Positions 45,195 through 54,184 of a DNA stretch of 64,000 nt are shown here, piece by piece. The stretch lies in assembly GCA_017522915.1 (NCBI GenBank), contig JAFWXX010000023.1, forward strand, positions 1-64,000. Reading direction: 5' to 3'. The stretch comes from Bacteroidaceae bacterium (lineage in GTDB: Bacteria; Bacteroidota; Bacteroidia; Bacteroidales; Bacteroidaceae). Made by a program: the position numbers and the translations under genes. Each line of letters opens with the position of its first letter. The first letter of the stretch is position 1. Under the pieces are notes generated by a model. The model had not been told where the DNA came from and did not search any database. It saw only the letters and a list, made by a program, of their open reading frames with translations.

Positions 45195-46028
45195 TTACCA
45201 GTTTTTCTGCAGCTTCTGCTTGCCCGATTTGTTCTTCTCGCGCTTTACCTTTTCAAGAACGCCCTTTTCGTCCTGCATTGCAGCTTCGAGCAAACGTTCG
45301 GCATTCTCCTTTGACATATCTTCCTTGCTTTCAGAAGCCTGAGCCTGCTGTTGCTGCTGTTGCTCTTGTTCTTTCTCTTTTTGCTCTTGTTCCTGGTTCT
45401 GTTGCTGTTCCTGGTTCTGCTGCTGTTGTTCTTGTTGTTGCTGTTGTTGCTGTTCTTGTTGTTGCTGCTGTTCCTGTTGGTTCTGCTGGTTCTGGTCCTG
45501 CTGATTCTTCAGCTGGTACAACACAACAGCAAGGTTATATCTGGTCTCATTGTCTGCAGGGTTCTTGCGCAAAGACTCCTTGTAGGCTTCTGCTGCCATC
45601 TCAAGAGAATCGGTCAAGTGATGCACCAATGCTTCGTTGTGACGTGCCGAAGCAATCATCTCCTTGTCGGTTTCGTTTGATGCGGCCTGTTGAAGCTGTG
45701 CCAATGCATCGGCATAGACACCGGCAACGGTTTCCGGGTCGCCCGTACCTGCCTTCAGGTCCTTGTAGTTCTTCATAAGAAGGTTGGTGCCGCTGTTGTA
45801 GTTGGCCAAGGCACTCGACTTATCTTTATTCAAGGCACGCTGATAAGGCTCGATAGCCTTGTCATAAAGGCTGTCCTTGTGGTAAGCATTTGCCTTGCTG
45901 AGATGCTCGCGAAGGCTTTTTACAGTAGGTGAGCCATCCTTAATAAGTGCATAGCTCGAATATAGGAGAAGCAGTGCTCCCAATGCCGCCAATGCTATGT
46001 AAATGTATTTGTTCTTGATACTTTCCAT
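45195..46028 (-). CDS. batC: BatC: TPR protein with Gln/Glu-rich segment
   Basis: A 277-residue protein with one N-terminal membrane helix (about 8-28), TPR units (about 48-80 and 128-172), then a low-complexity Gln-rich stretch (176-230) and a basic end. BatC members normally carry TPRs and a charged tail; the long glutamine tract is a lineage-specific addition. It lies 20 bp after batB. Confidence 0.9.
   Translation of the reverse strand: MESIKNKYIYIALAALGALLLLYSSYALIKDGSPTVKSLREHLSKANAYHKDSLYDKAIEPYQRALNKDKSSALANYNSGTNLLMKNYKDLKAGTGDPETVAGVYADALAQLQQAASNETDKEMIASARHNEALVHHLTDSLEMAAEAYKESLRKNPADNETRYNLAVVLYQLKNQQDQNQQNQQEQQQQQEQQQQQQQEQQQQNQEQQQNQEQEQKEKEQEQQQQQQAQASESKEDMSKENAERLLEAAMQDEKGVLEKVKREKNKSGKQKLQKNW
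45339..45503 (-). repeat. Low-complexity CAG/CAA (Gln) repeat inside batC
   Basis: About 55 codons, mostly CAG and CAA with GAA/AAC interruptions. Such tracts are prone to length change by slippage; interruptions would slow this. Confidence 0.85.
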
Positions 46029-46048
46029 ATCCGTCGCTGTTTATAACA

Positions 46049-47068
46049 TCAATCATTCTTCTTTCTTCTTGACAACGAAATTGAATCAAGTACTATATTC
46101 AGTATAATCTCCATTACCAGTACTATGAACGCCAAAGCTGCAATGACCATGAACTGTTCCCTGTATTTGGTGTACATCTCGGTCTTGATGTCATCCTTTG
46201 CCAGCTTGTCGAGTTCGTTGTCGATGACTGTCTGTGCATTGTTCGTGTTGTCAACAGTAATATAGACACCCTTTCCTGCCTCCGCAATGCTGCGAGCCAT
46301 CTCTTCGTTGAGCTTTGTAACGACAACATAGCCGTCGCTGTCCCTGAGGAAATCGCTCTTTCCCGACAGCGGTATCCTGCCGCCCTTCTCTGTTCCTATG
46401 CCCAGCACAAACACGTTCATGCCCTTTTCGGCTGCAAGACGCGCAGCCTCTTCGGCACCGCCTTCGTGGTTCTCTCCGTCAGTTATAATGACAATTGCCT
46501 TGCCAACCTTCTCATTAGGTGTAAAACTCTTTGTCGCAAGGTTTATTGCAGAAGCGATATCTGTACCCTGTCTCTCAATAAGACGCGGTGTTATGCTCTC
46601 CAGGAACATCTTGGCCGAAATGAAGTCGTTTGTTATCGGCAGCTGCACGAAAGCGTCACCGGCAAAAACGATAAGCGCGACCTTGTTCTCGCTCGACTTG
46701 TTTATGATTCTTGATATCAGCCTCTTCGCCTTTTCAAGACGGTTGGGTGTTATGTCATCGGCGAGCATGGAGTTTGAAATGTCAAGCGCGACAACGACTT
46801 CCACTCCACGTGTCGTTACTGTCTCTTTCTTGGCTCCGAACTGGGGACGTGCAAGGACAAACACCATAAGCATCACCGCTGTCAGCGACAGCCAGAATGT
46901 GAGGTGATTGCGCAACGATGCGTATGAAGGTATGAGTGCCTTCAGAAGCTGCGGGTCGCCATAGCTCCTGATATCCTTGTTCCTGCGGTAAATGGAATAG
47001 AAGAACAGAAGGGCTATAACCGGCAACAGCAGAAGAAGATATAAATATTCTGGATTTGCAAATCTCAT
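46049..47068 (-). CDS. batB: BatB: VWA-domain aerotolerance protein
   Basis: A 339-residue inner membrane protein with two N-terminal helices, a periplasmic or membrane-associated von Willebrand A domain (about 88-290) with the MIDAS start ALDISNSMLADD (DxSxS) and later ITDGENHEGG, and a C-terminal helix. It is close to BatA in sequence; both are thought to bind metal-dependent partners. 12 bp after batA. Confidence 0.93.
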   Translation of the reverse strand: MRFANPEYLYLLLLLPVIALLFFYSIYRRNKDIRSYGDPQLLKALIPSYASLRNHLTFWLSLTAVMLMVFVLARPQFGAKKETVTTRGVEVVVALDISNSMLADDITPNRLEKAKRLISRIINKSSENKVALIVFAGDAFVQLPITNDFISAKMFLESITPRLIERQGTDIASAINLATKSFTPNEKVGKAIVIITDGENHEGGAEEAARLAAEKGMNVFVLGIGTEKGGRIPLSGKSDFLRDSDGYVVVTKLNEEMARSIAEAGKGVYITVDNTNNAQTVIDNELDKLAKDDIKTEMYTKYREQFMVIAALAFIVLVMEIILNIVLDSISLSRRKKND

Positions 47069-47080
47069 CTTAAGCTCTTT

Positions 47081-48070
47081 TTATGGAATCTTTCTCAATA
47101 ATGTGTTGCGTAATGCCACCTCAAGCAATATTGCCAACAATGCCAGCAATGCGAAGATATGGTACTCTTCGTGATATGCATTGAACTGCTTTGCCTGAAG
47201 TATCGTACGCTCCAGCTTGTCTATCTCACTGTAAATCTCTCCGAGGCTCTCCTTGCTTGTGGCGCGGTAATAGCGTCCGTTGGTAATCTTGGCAATGTTT
47301 GTCAACGTTGTCTCGTCTATCTCTACGGGCACATTGATTATCTCGCCTCCATAAGGGAATGGAGCTGTCTGGTTGTTCGTTCCCACACCTATAGTGTATA
47401 TTCTCACACCGAACTCCTTGGCTATCTCAGCTGCAGCTTCGGGAGAAATCTCACCGCTGTTGTTAGAACCGTCTGTAAGCAGGATTATCACCTTTGACTT
47501 TGCCTTGCTCTCCTTAAGACGCGAAACCGCATTGGCTATACCCATGCCTATTGCTGTACCGTCCTCAATGACACCGTTCATGGCTATATCGCACTTTACG
47601 GCGTTGAGCATGTTGAGCACAACTGCGTGGTCAATCGTCAGGGGACACTGGGTGAAGCTCTCTCCGGCAAAAATAGTAAGTCCGATATTGTCGTTCTTCC
47701 TGCTGTTCACGAAGTTTGCAGCCACCTCTTTTGCAGCCTCTATACGGTTAGGGCGCAAGTCCATAGCCAGCATACTCGTCGATACGTCTGTTGCCAGCAT
47801 GATATCTATACCCTCAATGCTGCTTTCTTCCCAATTGTCGGTCGATTGCGGGCGCGCGAGTACTATTATAATCATGGAGAGGGCTATTACCCTCAAGACA
47901 AAAGGAGCGTGTACCAAACGGTTCCTGAAGCTCATGGTCTCTTTCGTGAACGGCAATGTTGACGAAACCTTCATCGAAGGCTCCATCTTTCTGCCTCTCA
48001 GCAGGAACCACACGACATAGGCCGCAAGCGGTATAAAGAGCAACAGGTTTATAACATTTGCAAAAATCAT
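47081..48070 (-). CDS. batA: BatA: VWA-domain aerotolerance protein
   Basis: A 329-residue membrane protein with the same layout: N-terminal helices, VWA domain with LATDVSTSMLAMD (MIDAS) and LTDGSNNSGE, and a C-terminal helix (FALLALLAILLEVALRN). Starts 12 bp after the upstream gene. Confidence 0.93.
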   Translation of the reverse strand: MIFANVINLLLFIPLAAYVVWFLLRGRKMEPSMKVSSTLPFTKETMSFRNRLVHAPFVLRVIALSMIIIVLARPQSTDNWEESSIEGIDIMLATDVSTSMLAMDLRPNRIEAAKEVAANFVNSRKNDNIGLTIFAGESFTQCPLTIDHAVVLNMLNAVKCDIAMNGVIEDGTAIGMGIANAVSRLKESKAKSKVIILLTDGSNNSGEISPEAAAEIAKEFGVRIYTIGVGTNNQTAPFPYGGEIINVPVEIDETTLTNIAKITNGRYYRATSKESLGEIYSEIDKLERTILQAKQFNAYHEEYHIFALLALLAILLEVALRNTLLRKIP

Positions 48071-48082
48071 CTTCTAATACAA

Positions 48083-49159
48083 TTAACTGAAGAGGTTATA
48101 CATATCTATCGCAAGAAGGGCCGCAATGCCTAAAAGGATGAGTGCAATCACCGAGATTGAGGCTATGAGAATGCGCTTCTCCAACAATGAACGCTTGTTG
48201 ACGATTCTCTTCTCTGTCGGCTGCTGTATATTCTCCTCTTCTATATTCTTTGTCTCGTTAACGAACCCGATAGCATTAGTCATGTTGCGGTCGTTCTCGT
48301 TGGTCGAGGGGTATAGTTTGGCAAACTTCACAAGGTCGGCAACCTGCAGAATCTCCTGTATCTCCCTGATGCTCTCCTTATCCTTTATCTTAAGGAGCTC
48401 GTTTATGATTTCGGAGGTTGTCATTTCGGTCGCATTGAAGCCGTATCTGTCACGCATGTATTCGCGTAAGGTATCGGTAAGCTGAGTGTAGTACTCCTTT
48501 GTGTTGCCTTCGAGCCTCAATGACTTGTCGCTCTTTATCTCCTCGATACGGTTCAGGGCTGTGACGTGTGACGGCAATTTGGGCTTTATCTTTATTATCC
48601 TTATGATAGGCTTGTTGTTGACGAACCTTATCACAACCCATGCCAATGCTGCACCGAGAATAGCCAGTATGATGCTGAGATATACCGTATCGCGGTACTC
48701 TTCCCAAGTAAGCGATACTTCCTTAATGGCTTTTGGCCCGCAGATGTTCTGCAGGTTAAGCGTGTCGATGGGAATGGAATAGACAGCCAATGCAAGCTGG
48801 TTCGACTTGTATGCGCTGTCGTTGACAAGCACTTCGAACGGCGGGAAAGAATAGAGCGTGCTGTCGAACGAGGTTATAAGATACTCGTTCGTATATACCT
48901 CACGCTTCCCTTCGTTTATGGTCTTGAAGTCTGTTTTGGCTTCAAGCACCTCGATGCCCTTCACGCTGCCTGTCTCGAATTCCGGCATGCTCACCTTGTT
49001 GCCTGCATCGACATTGAGTTCGAGCCTGATAGTCGCCTGCTCGCCAATCATCATCTGGAATGTGTCAATCTCTGCATTCAGGACGACGTTCTGCGAGTCT
49101 GCGCCGGCTGGGCATAGGGCAAGCAGAAGAAATAGAATATATATGAATCCTTTTTTCAT
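48083..49159 (-). CDS. BatD-like exported membrane protein of the bat operon
   Basis: A 358-residue protein with signal peptide, an N-terminal Ig-like domain reminiscent of BatD (about 25-140: FQMMIGEQATIRLELNV, then DSTLYSFPPFEVLVND), and two transmembrane helices (about 162-182 and 330-352). The segment between has a long charged cytoplasmic helix. It occupies the place of the DUF4381-like component seen in moxR-DUF58-bat clusters. Function inferred from position only. Confidence 0.7.
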   Translation of the reverse strand: MKKGFIYILFLLLALCPAGADSQNVVLNAEIDTFQMMIGEQATIRLELNVDAGNKVSMPEFETGSVKGIEVLEAKTDFKTINEGKREVYTNEYLITSFDSTLYSFPPFEVLVNDSAYKSNQLALAVYSIPIDTLNLQNICGPKAIKEVSLTWEEYRDTVYLSIILAILGAALAWVVIRFVNNKPIIRIIKIKPKLPSHVTALNRIEEIKSDKSLRLEGNTKEYYTQLTDTLREYMRDRYGFNATEMTTSEIINELLKIKDKESIREIQEILQVADLVKFAKLYPSTNENDRNMTNAIGFVNETKNIEEENIQQPTEKRIVNKRSLLEKRILIASISVIALILLGIAALLAIDMYNLFS

Positions 49160-49188
49160 TATTAAAGCTGTTGTTGAATGGGATAGTG

Positions 49189-50058
49189 TCAGCTGCGTTG
49201 TGCAAAGAGGTTAAGCAGTGCCTTGACATAATCCTGGTCCGTACGTACCGAAACCGAATCGACTCTGCTCTTCTTCAATGTCGAGTCGAGCTTGTCGCAT
49301 TGGTTTCTCCACCATTCGCGCTGTGCGTTCTGCACCTTCGGCGATGAAGTATCGACATACATTTCACTGCCGCTTTCGGCATCCCTCATCTTGACAAGTC
49401 CTATCTTCGGGAGCTCGGCCAGCCTGCGGTCATACACCTGTATTGCAACAAGGTCGTGCTTGCGGTTGGCTATGGTCATGGCATTCCTGTAGTCGTTTTC
49501 ATCTACAAAATCGCTCAAAAGGAATGCAGTACAGCGTTTCTTTATCGCATTGGTGAGGAACTCAAGCGGAACGCGTATGTCGGTCTTCTTGCTCGAAGGC
49601 TCAAAGTTGATAAGCTCCCTTATTATGTAAAGGATATGCTTACGGCCTTTCTGCGGCGGAATGAACTTCTCTACCTTGTCGGTAAAGAATATCACTCCGA
49701 TCTTGTCGTTGTTCTGTATTGCGGCAAAGGCAATCGTAGCTGCAATCTCGGTAACCATATCACGCTTTGTCTGCTTGACTGTACCGAAATCAAGGCTGTC
49801 CGACAAGTCAACAATAAGCATCACCGTCAATTCGCGCTCCTCCTCGAAAACCTTTACGAAAGGCTTGTTGAAACGTGCTGTCACGTTCCAGTCGATGTCG
49901 CGCACGTCGTCGCCGTACTGGTACTCACGCACTTCGCTGAATGACATACCACGCCCTTTGAAAGCCGAGTGGTACTGTCCTGCAAAGATGTTGTGTGAAA
50001 GACCGCGCGTCTTTATCTCTATCTTGCGAACTTTTTTAATGAGCTCAGTTGTCTCCAT
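49189..50058 (-). CDS. DUF58 protein (MoxR-associated)
   Basis: A 289-residue soluble protein. The DUF58 domain covers most of the length: VREYQYGDDVRDIDWNVTARFNKPFVKVFEEERELTVMLIVDLSDSLDFG, with a VWA-like DLSDS motif. It almost always sits next to MoxR ATPases and is regarded as their partner. 9 bp after moxR. Confidence 0.93.
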   Translation of the reverse strand: METTELIKKVRKIEIKTRGLSHNIFAGQYHSAFKGRGMSFSEVREYQYGDDVRDIDWNVTARFNKPFVKVFEEERELTVMLIVDLSDSLDFGTVKQTKRDMVTEIAATIAFAAIQNNDKIGVIFFTDKVEKFIPPQKGRKHILYIIRELINFEPSSKKTDIRVPLEFLTNAIKKRCTAFLLSDFVDENDYRNAMTIANRKHDLVAIQVYDRRLAELPKIGLVKMRDAESGSEMYVDTSSPKVQNAQREWWRNQCDKLDSTLKKSRVDSVSVRTDQDYVKALLNLFAQRS

Positions 50059-50067
50059 AACAAATCA

Positions 50068-51063
50068 TTAAGGCACCTCTACCCTGTTCAGAATCTGGCT
50101 TACAATTTCATCGGCAGAAATGTTGCTTGCCTCAGCCTCATAGCTCAAGCCGATGCGGTGACGCAAAACGTCATGTGCTACTGCACGCACATCCTCCGGA
50201 ACAACATAGCCTCTACGTTTTATGAATGCGTATGCGCGCGCTGCAAGTGCAAGGTTTATTGAAGCACGAGGTGATGCACCGAACGAAATCATCTCCTTGA
50301 GGTCCTTCATGTCGTACTTGTCGGGGTAACGTGTGGCAAATACGATGTCAGCGATATATTGCTCGATCTTCTCATCGAGATATACCTGACGTACGACCTT
50401 GCGTGCCTCGATAATCTCTTCGGGCTTCAGGATAGGCCTTACCTCAATCTTCTCGCCTGTAATGTTCTGGCGTATGATTCTCTTCTCTTCCTGCAGTTCA
50501 GGGTAGCCAATCACCACCTTGAGCATGAAACGGTCAACCTGCGCTTCGGGAAGCGGGTATGTACCCTCCTGCTCAATCGGGTTCTGTGTCGCAAGCACGA
50601 GGAATGGCTGAGGCATCTTGAATGTCTCCTTGCCTATTGTCACCTGACGCTCCTGCATGGCCTCAAGCAATGCGCTCTGTACCTTTGCCGGGGCACGGTT
50701 AATCTCGTCGGCAAGCACGAAGTTGGCAAATACCGGGCCACGCTTCACCTTGAACTCCTCGCTCTTCTGGCTATATACCATTGTACCTACAACGTCGGCA
50801 GGCAGAAGGTCCGGAGTAAACTGTATGCGGCTGAAGTCGGCATCGATAAGTTCCGACAGCGTTTTGATTGCCAAAGTCTTTGCAAGACCTGGAAGGCCTT
50901 CCAGAAGAATATGTCCGTCGGCCAGCAAACCGATGAGCAAAGACTCAACCAAATGTTTCTGTCCAACGATAACCTGGTCCATACCAGCCTGCAGATTGGT
51001 TACGAAACCGCTCTGTCTCTCAATCATCTCATTCAACTCACGAATGTCAATTGTTGCACTCAT
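50068..51063 (-). CDS. moxR: MoxR-family AAA+ ATPase
   Basis: A 331-residue ATPase. Start MSATIDIRELNEMIERQ is preferred over an upstream TTG-type frame extension. Walker A GLPGLAKTLA, Walker B VLADEINRA, sensor 1 VLATQNPIEQEGTYPLPEAQVDRF and the C-terminal sensor 2 GASPRASINLALAARAYA are all clear. MoxR proteins act as chaperones that assemble VWA-protein complexes; here it heads the bat operon. Confidence 0.96.
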   Translation of the reverse strand: MSATIDIRELNEMIERQSGFVTNLQAGMDQVIVGQKHLVESLLIGLLADGHILLEGLPGLAKTLAIKTLSELIDADFSRIQFTPDLLPADVVGTMVYSQKSEEFKVKRGPVFANFVLADEINRAPAKVQSALLEAMQERQVTIGKETFKMPQPFLVLATQNPIEQEGTYPLPEAQVDRFMLKVVIGYPELQEEKRIIRQNITGEKIEVRPILKPEEIIEARKVVRQVYLDEKIEQYIADIVFATRYPDKYDMKDLKEMISFGASPRASINLALAARAYAFIKRRGYVVPEDVRAVAHDVLRHRIGLSYEAEASNISADEIVSQILNRVEVP

Positions 51064-51192
51064 AACTATATTACTGTAACTTTTTATTTTGTTTTGGGTC
51101 AAAATTACATCTTTTGGATGTGTCGGTATGTTAATAATCCAAAAAGAGGTTTAACCTATGTTGCTTTTAAACTACTTTAACTCTATACATGC

Positions 51193-52530
51193 TCATTTCC
51201 TTGCCTTGAGCTTAGGAATGGCAAGTTCCATGCCCCTGCAAAGACCGTTCGGGTCCTTAAGTCCGTTGTACATTACGATGTATGGCCAAAGTCTCTTGTC
51301 TCCGTAATACTTTACGGCTATTCTTGTAAGGCGGTCACCGTTCTCTACAGTATGCATAGCCAAATCTCCGACAGCCTCATACAGGAGAGTGTCGGCAATT
51401 GTTATGCTCTTGACACTGCGTGCGGCAAGCTCGTCGCACATGACAAATCTGTACTCCTCTTCGGGTTCCGGCATCACTTTGACACTGTCATCGGGAACCG
51501 CAGCAGCAAGGGTGTCAACCGGAGCAACGGTGTTGGCTGCTGCACTGTTGTTGCCTGAAGGCTTTTCTCTCTTTCCTTCAACCTTTGCTGCAACCAAAGG
51601 CTTCTGTTCTTTCTTTCCGTTGCCGTTGAGCATAAAATATGCTCCTCCGGCAACAAGCAAAAGAAGAATGGTTATGAATATCCACCCTCTTCCGCCGCCG
51701 TTCTTCTTTGGCGCAGGTGTGATACCGGCACTCTTCTTCTCTTTTTCCGGCATTAGTGCGGGCTTCTTCTCATTGGCTACGTCAGCTGTCTTTTCCTTTA
51801 CAGGTGCAGCCTCGGCTTTTGTCTCTTTTTCGGGTTCGGCAACGGCAACAGTTTCCGTTTCCGGTTCTTCCACGTCTGGTGCAGCTTCTTCGGGAAGGCT
51901 CTCTTCGACAACCTCTTCTGTTTCTTGTGATGCCGGCTCTTCAATTACATGCACGGTCTCTTGTTGAGGAACATCTTCAACAGGCTGTTCTTCTTCAAAC
52001 TCCGCTACGGTCGATTCTGCCGGTGTCTCTTCCTCGGCCGGCATCTCCTCTTCTGTAGGGATAAATCTTTCCTGAGCAGTTTCCTCGACAGCAATGCTCT
52101 CTTCACGAACCTCTTCTGTTGCTTCTTCCTCTACAACAGTTTCGGCAACGCTCTCTGCTGCAGTTTCTTCATCAATAGATTCCACATCCTCGTCGTTGTC
52201 GGTATAGCTGTCATCAACCTCAACAGGCTCGAACATCGCGAACGGCTGGTTCACGTTCTCCCTCAGTGCGTCTGCTGGAGTGAATGTGAGTTTTCTGTGC
52301 CCTTTAATCTCGAACTTCTCACCGGTGTTTACATTGACGCTGCTTCGGCTTGCGACTTCAGTTACCTTGAATGTGCCGAGGCCGTTTATCTTTACGATGC
52401 CGTCCTTTTCAAGGCCCTCGATTATGAGGTCAAACATCGCTTTTGTGAACTGTTCGGCCTTTGCGCCGGAGATATTCGCCTCTTTCGCAAGCAGTGCGCT
52501 GAGGTCGGAGTGGTTAAGTTTTGCATCCAT
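51193..52530 (-). CDS. HU-type DNA-binding domain joined by acidic linker and membrane helix to LysM-like domain
   Basis: A 445-residue protein with four parts: an HU/IHF-type domain at 1-92 (LLAKEANISGAKAEQFTKAM, KINGLGTFKVTEVASR, RKLTFTPADALRENVN); an acidic Glu/Val-rich linker at about 105-255; one transmembrane helix at 283-301 (WIFITILLLLVAGGAYFM); and a C-terminal LysM-like domain at 393-439 (HTVENGDRLTRIAVKYYGDKRLWPYIVMYNGLKD). There is no N-terminal signal, so HU should be cytoplasmic and LysM periplasmic. It is 17 bp after a plain HU gene. A link between nucleoid and peptidoglycan is an inference from this layout. Confidence 0.88.
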   Translation of the reverse strand: MDAKLNHSDLSALLAKEANISGAKAEQFTKAMFDLIIEGLEKDGIVKINGLGTFKVTEVASRSSVNVNTGEKFEIKGHRKLTFTPADALRENVNQPFAMFEPVEVDDSYTDNDEDVESIDEETAAESVAETVVEEEATEEVREESIAVEETAQERFIPTEEEMPAEEETPAESTVAEFEEEQPVEDVPQQETVHVIEEPASQETEEVVEESLPEEAAPDVEEPETETVAVAEPEKETKAEAAPVKEKTADVANEKKPALMPEKEKKSAGITPAPKKNGGGRGWIFITILLLLVAGGAYFMLNGNGKKEQKPLVAAKVEGKREKPSGNNSAAANTVAPVDTLAAAVPDDSVKVMPEPEEEYRFVMCDELAARSVKSITIADTLLYEAVGDLAMHTVENGDRLTRIAVKYYGDKRLWPYIVMYNGLKDPNGLCRGMELAIPKLKARK

Positions 52531-52547
52531 GACTATATCTCCCTTGA

Positions 52548-52820
52548 TTATTTGAATTTATCCTTCAACTTGTTGCTTGGGCGGAATGCCGGTACAATCT
52601 TTGGAGGCACAAGAAAACGCTGCCCGGTCTTAGGATTCACCGACAGTCTCTCCTTGCGCATCTTCACTTCGAGAACTCCAAAGCCTGAAATGTTGAGCTG
52701 GTCGTTCTCTTTGAGACGTTCTGTAACCACGCCTACAAACGTATCTACATTTGCAGCGGCATCGGCAGGTGCCATTCCGCACCTCTTTGCCAGTTTCGTG
52801 ATAAATTCCTTGTTGTTCAT
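52548..52820 (-). CDS. HU-family DNA-binding protein
   Basis: A 90-residue nucleoid protein. MNNKEFITKLAKRCGMAPADAAANVDTFVGVVTERL, then GFGVLEVKMRKERLSVNPKTGQRF with the minor-groove arm and the Pro of the DNA-intercalating loop. Length is exactly that of HU. It lies 28 bp after rimO and 17 bp before the HU-LysM gene. Confidence 0.95.
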   Translation of the reverse strand: MNNKEFITKLAKRCGMAPADAAANVDTFVGVVTERLKENDQLNISGFGVLEVKMRKERLSVNPKTGQRFLVPPKIVPAFRPSNKLKDKFK

Positions 52821-52848
52821 ATTCTCTATATTTTATCCCAGAGGATTA

Positions 52849-54147
52849 TTACTCTACGCTTCCCATAAGGTCGAACTCTGCCGCATCGGTGATTCGTACG
52901 TTATAGAAACTGCCTGTTTCGAGCTTGCCTTCCTTTGTCGCTATAAGCACTTCGGTATCGACATCGGGGGAGTCGTATTCGGTACGTCCTATGTAGTATT
53001 CACCCTCTACTCTGTCTATAATGGTCCTATAGACATTGCCTACTTTCTCTTCGTTAAGCCTTGTCGAAATGCGCTGCTGAATCTCCATTATGCGGTCGAG
53101 ACGTTCCTGCTTCTTTTTCCTGGAAACGGAATCGCGATAGTTCTCTGCAGCGTATGTGCCGTCCTCCTCGCAATATGCGAAAGCTCCCAGACGGTCGAAT
53201 TTCGCCCATTTTATAAACTCCACAAGCTCTTCGAACTCCTTCTCGGTTTCTCCTGGGAAACCCACCATCATTGTCGTGCGCAGGCAGATGCCCGGTACCT
53301 CGTTTCTCATTCTCTCCACAAGAGCGTATGTCTCCTCTTTTGTCACATGACGGAGCATCTTCTTGAGAATCTTCGTGCTTACATGCTGCAAGGCAATGTC
53401 GAGATACTTGCATACATTCTTCCTCTCGCGCATAACGCGAAGAAGATCATAGGGAAAATTGGAAGGATAGGCATAATGCAGCCTTATCCATTCAACGCCT
53501 TCAATGTCGGATATCCTTTCGACCAGTTCGGCTATACTCTGCTTCTTGTAGAGGTCAACACCGTAGAATGTGAGTTCCTGAGCTATAATCTGGAACTCCT
53601 TCACGCCTTTTGATACCAGGTAACGCACCTCGTCAAGAATCTCCTCTATCGGCCTCGACTTGTGTGCTCCGGTGATTATCGGTATCGCGCAGTATGCGCA
53701 TCTGCGGTTGCAGCCTTCCGAAATCTTGAGATATGCATAATGGCCCGGTGTTGTAAGCACTCTCTCCTGGGCTATCTCCTCACGGTATTCGTGCTTGAGG
53801 TCATTCACAAGTTCAGTCCAGTTAAATTTTCCGTAGAACTTGTCAACCTGCTCTATCTCTTCGCGCAGCTCGGTGAGGTATCTTTCCGACAGGCATCCCA
53901 TCACATACAGGCGGTTCAGGTTGCCCTCTTCCTTTCTCTGGCAGAACTCAAGAATCATATTTATCGACTCCTGCTTGGCATCGCCAATGAAACCGCAGGT
54001 GTTTATTACCGCTATTTCACCGCAAGGCTCGTCGCTGTCATGGACTACCTCATAGCCGCACTCCTGCAACTGACGCATAAGATGCTCCGAATCGACAAGA
54101 TTCTTTGAACATCCCATAGTGATTATGTCAACACGGTTCTTCTTCAT
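52849..54147 (-). CDS. rimO: Ribosomal protein S12 methylthiotransferase
   Basis: A 432-residue radical SAM enzyme that adds a methylthio group to Asp88/89 of S12. The N-terminal UPF0004 domain has MGCSKNLVDSE and NTCGFIGDAKQES; the radical SAM motif is EGCNRRCAYCAIP (CxxxCxxC); the C-terminal TRAM domain covers the last 65 residues. Middle of the lepA-ftsY operon. Confidence 0.96.
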   Translation of the reverse strand: MKKNRVDIITMGCSKNLVDSEHLMRQLQECGYEVVHDSDEPCGEIAVINTCGFIGDAKQESINMILEFCQRKEEGNLNRLYVMGCLSERYLTELREEIEQVDKFYGKFNWTELVNDLKHEYREEIAQERVLTTPGHYAYLKISEGCNRRCAYCAIPIITGAHKSRPIEEILDEVRYLVSKGVKEFQIIAQELTFYGVDLYKKQSIAELVERISDIEGVEWIRLHYAYPSNFPYDLLRVMRERKNVCKYLDIALQHVSTKILKKMLRHVTKEETYALVERMRNEVPGICLRTTMMVGFPGETEKEFEELVEFIKWAKFDRLGAFAYCEEDGTYAAENYRDSVSRKKKQERLDRIMEIQQRISTRLNEEKVGNVYRTIIDRVEGEYYIGRTEYDSPDVDTEVLIATKEGKLETGSFYNVRITDAAEFDLMGSVE

Positions 54148-54184
54148 CGCTTAGAACAGTTCCGGACTTCTTTAAATTGTTTTT

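Noticed and set aside
45155-45778. 207-codon plus-strand frame rich in Ala, Val and Gly
   Set aside because: It is the reverse reading of the batC Gln repeat and its surroundings.
51949-53613. 554-codon open frame on the plus strand
   Set aside because: It lies opposite HU-LysM, HU and rimO, whose protein motifs are unmistakable. It is rich in Cys, Leu and Phe and has no domain, as in antisense readings.
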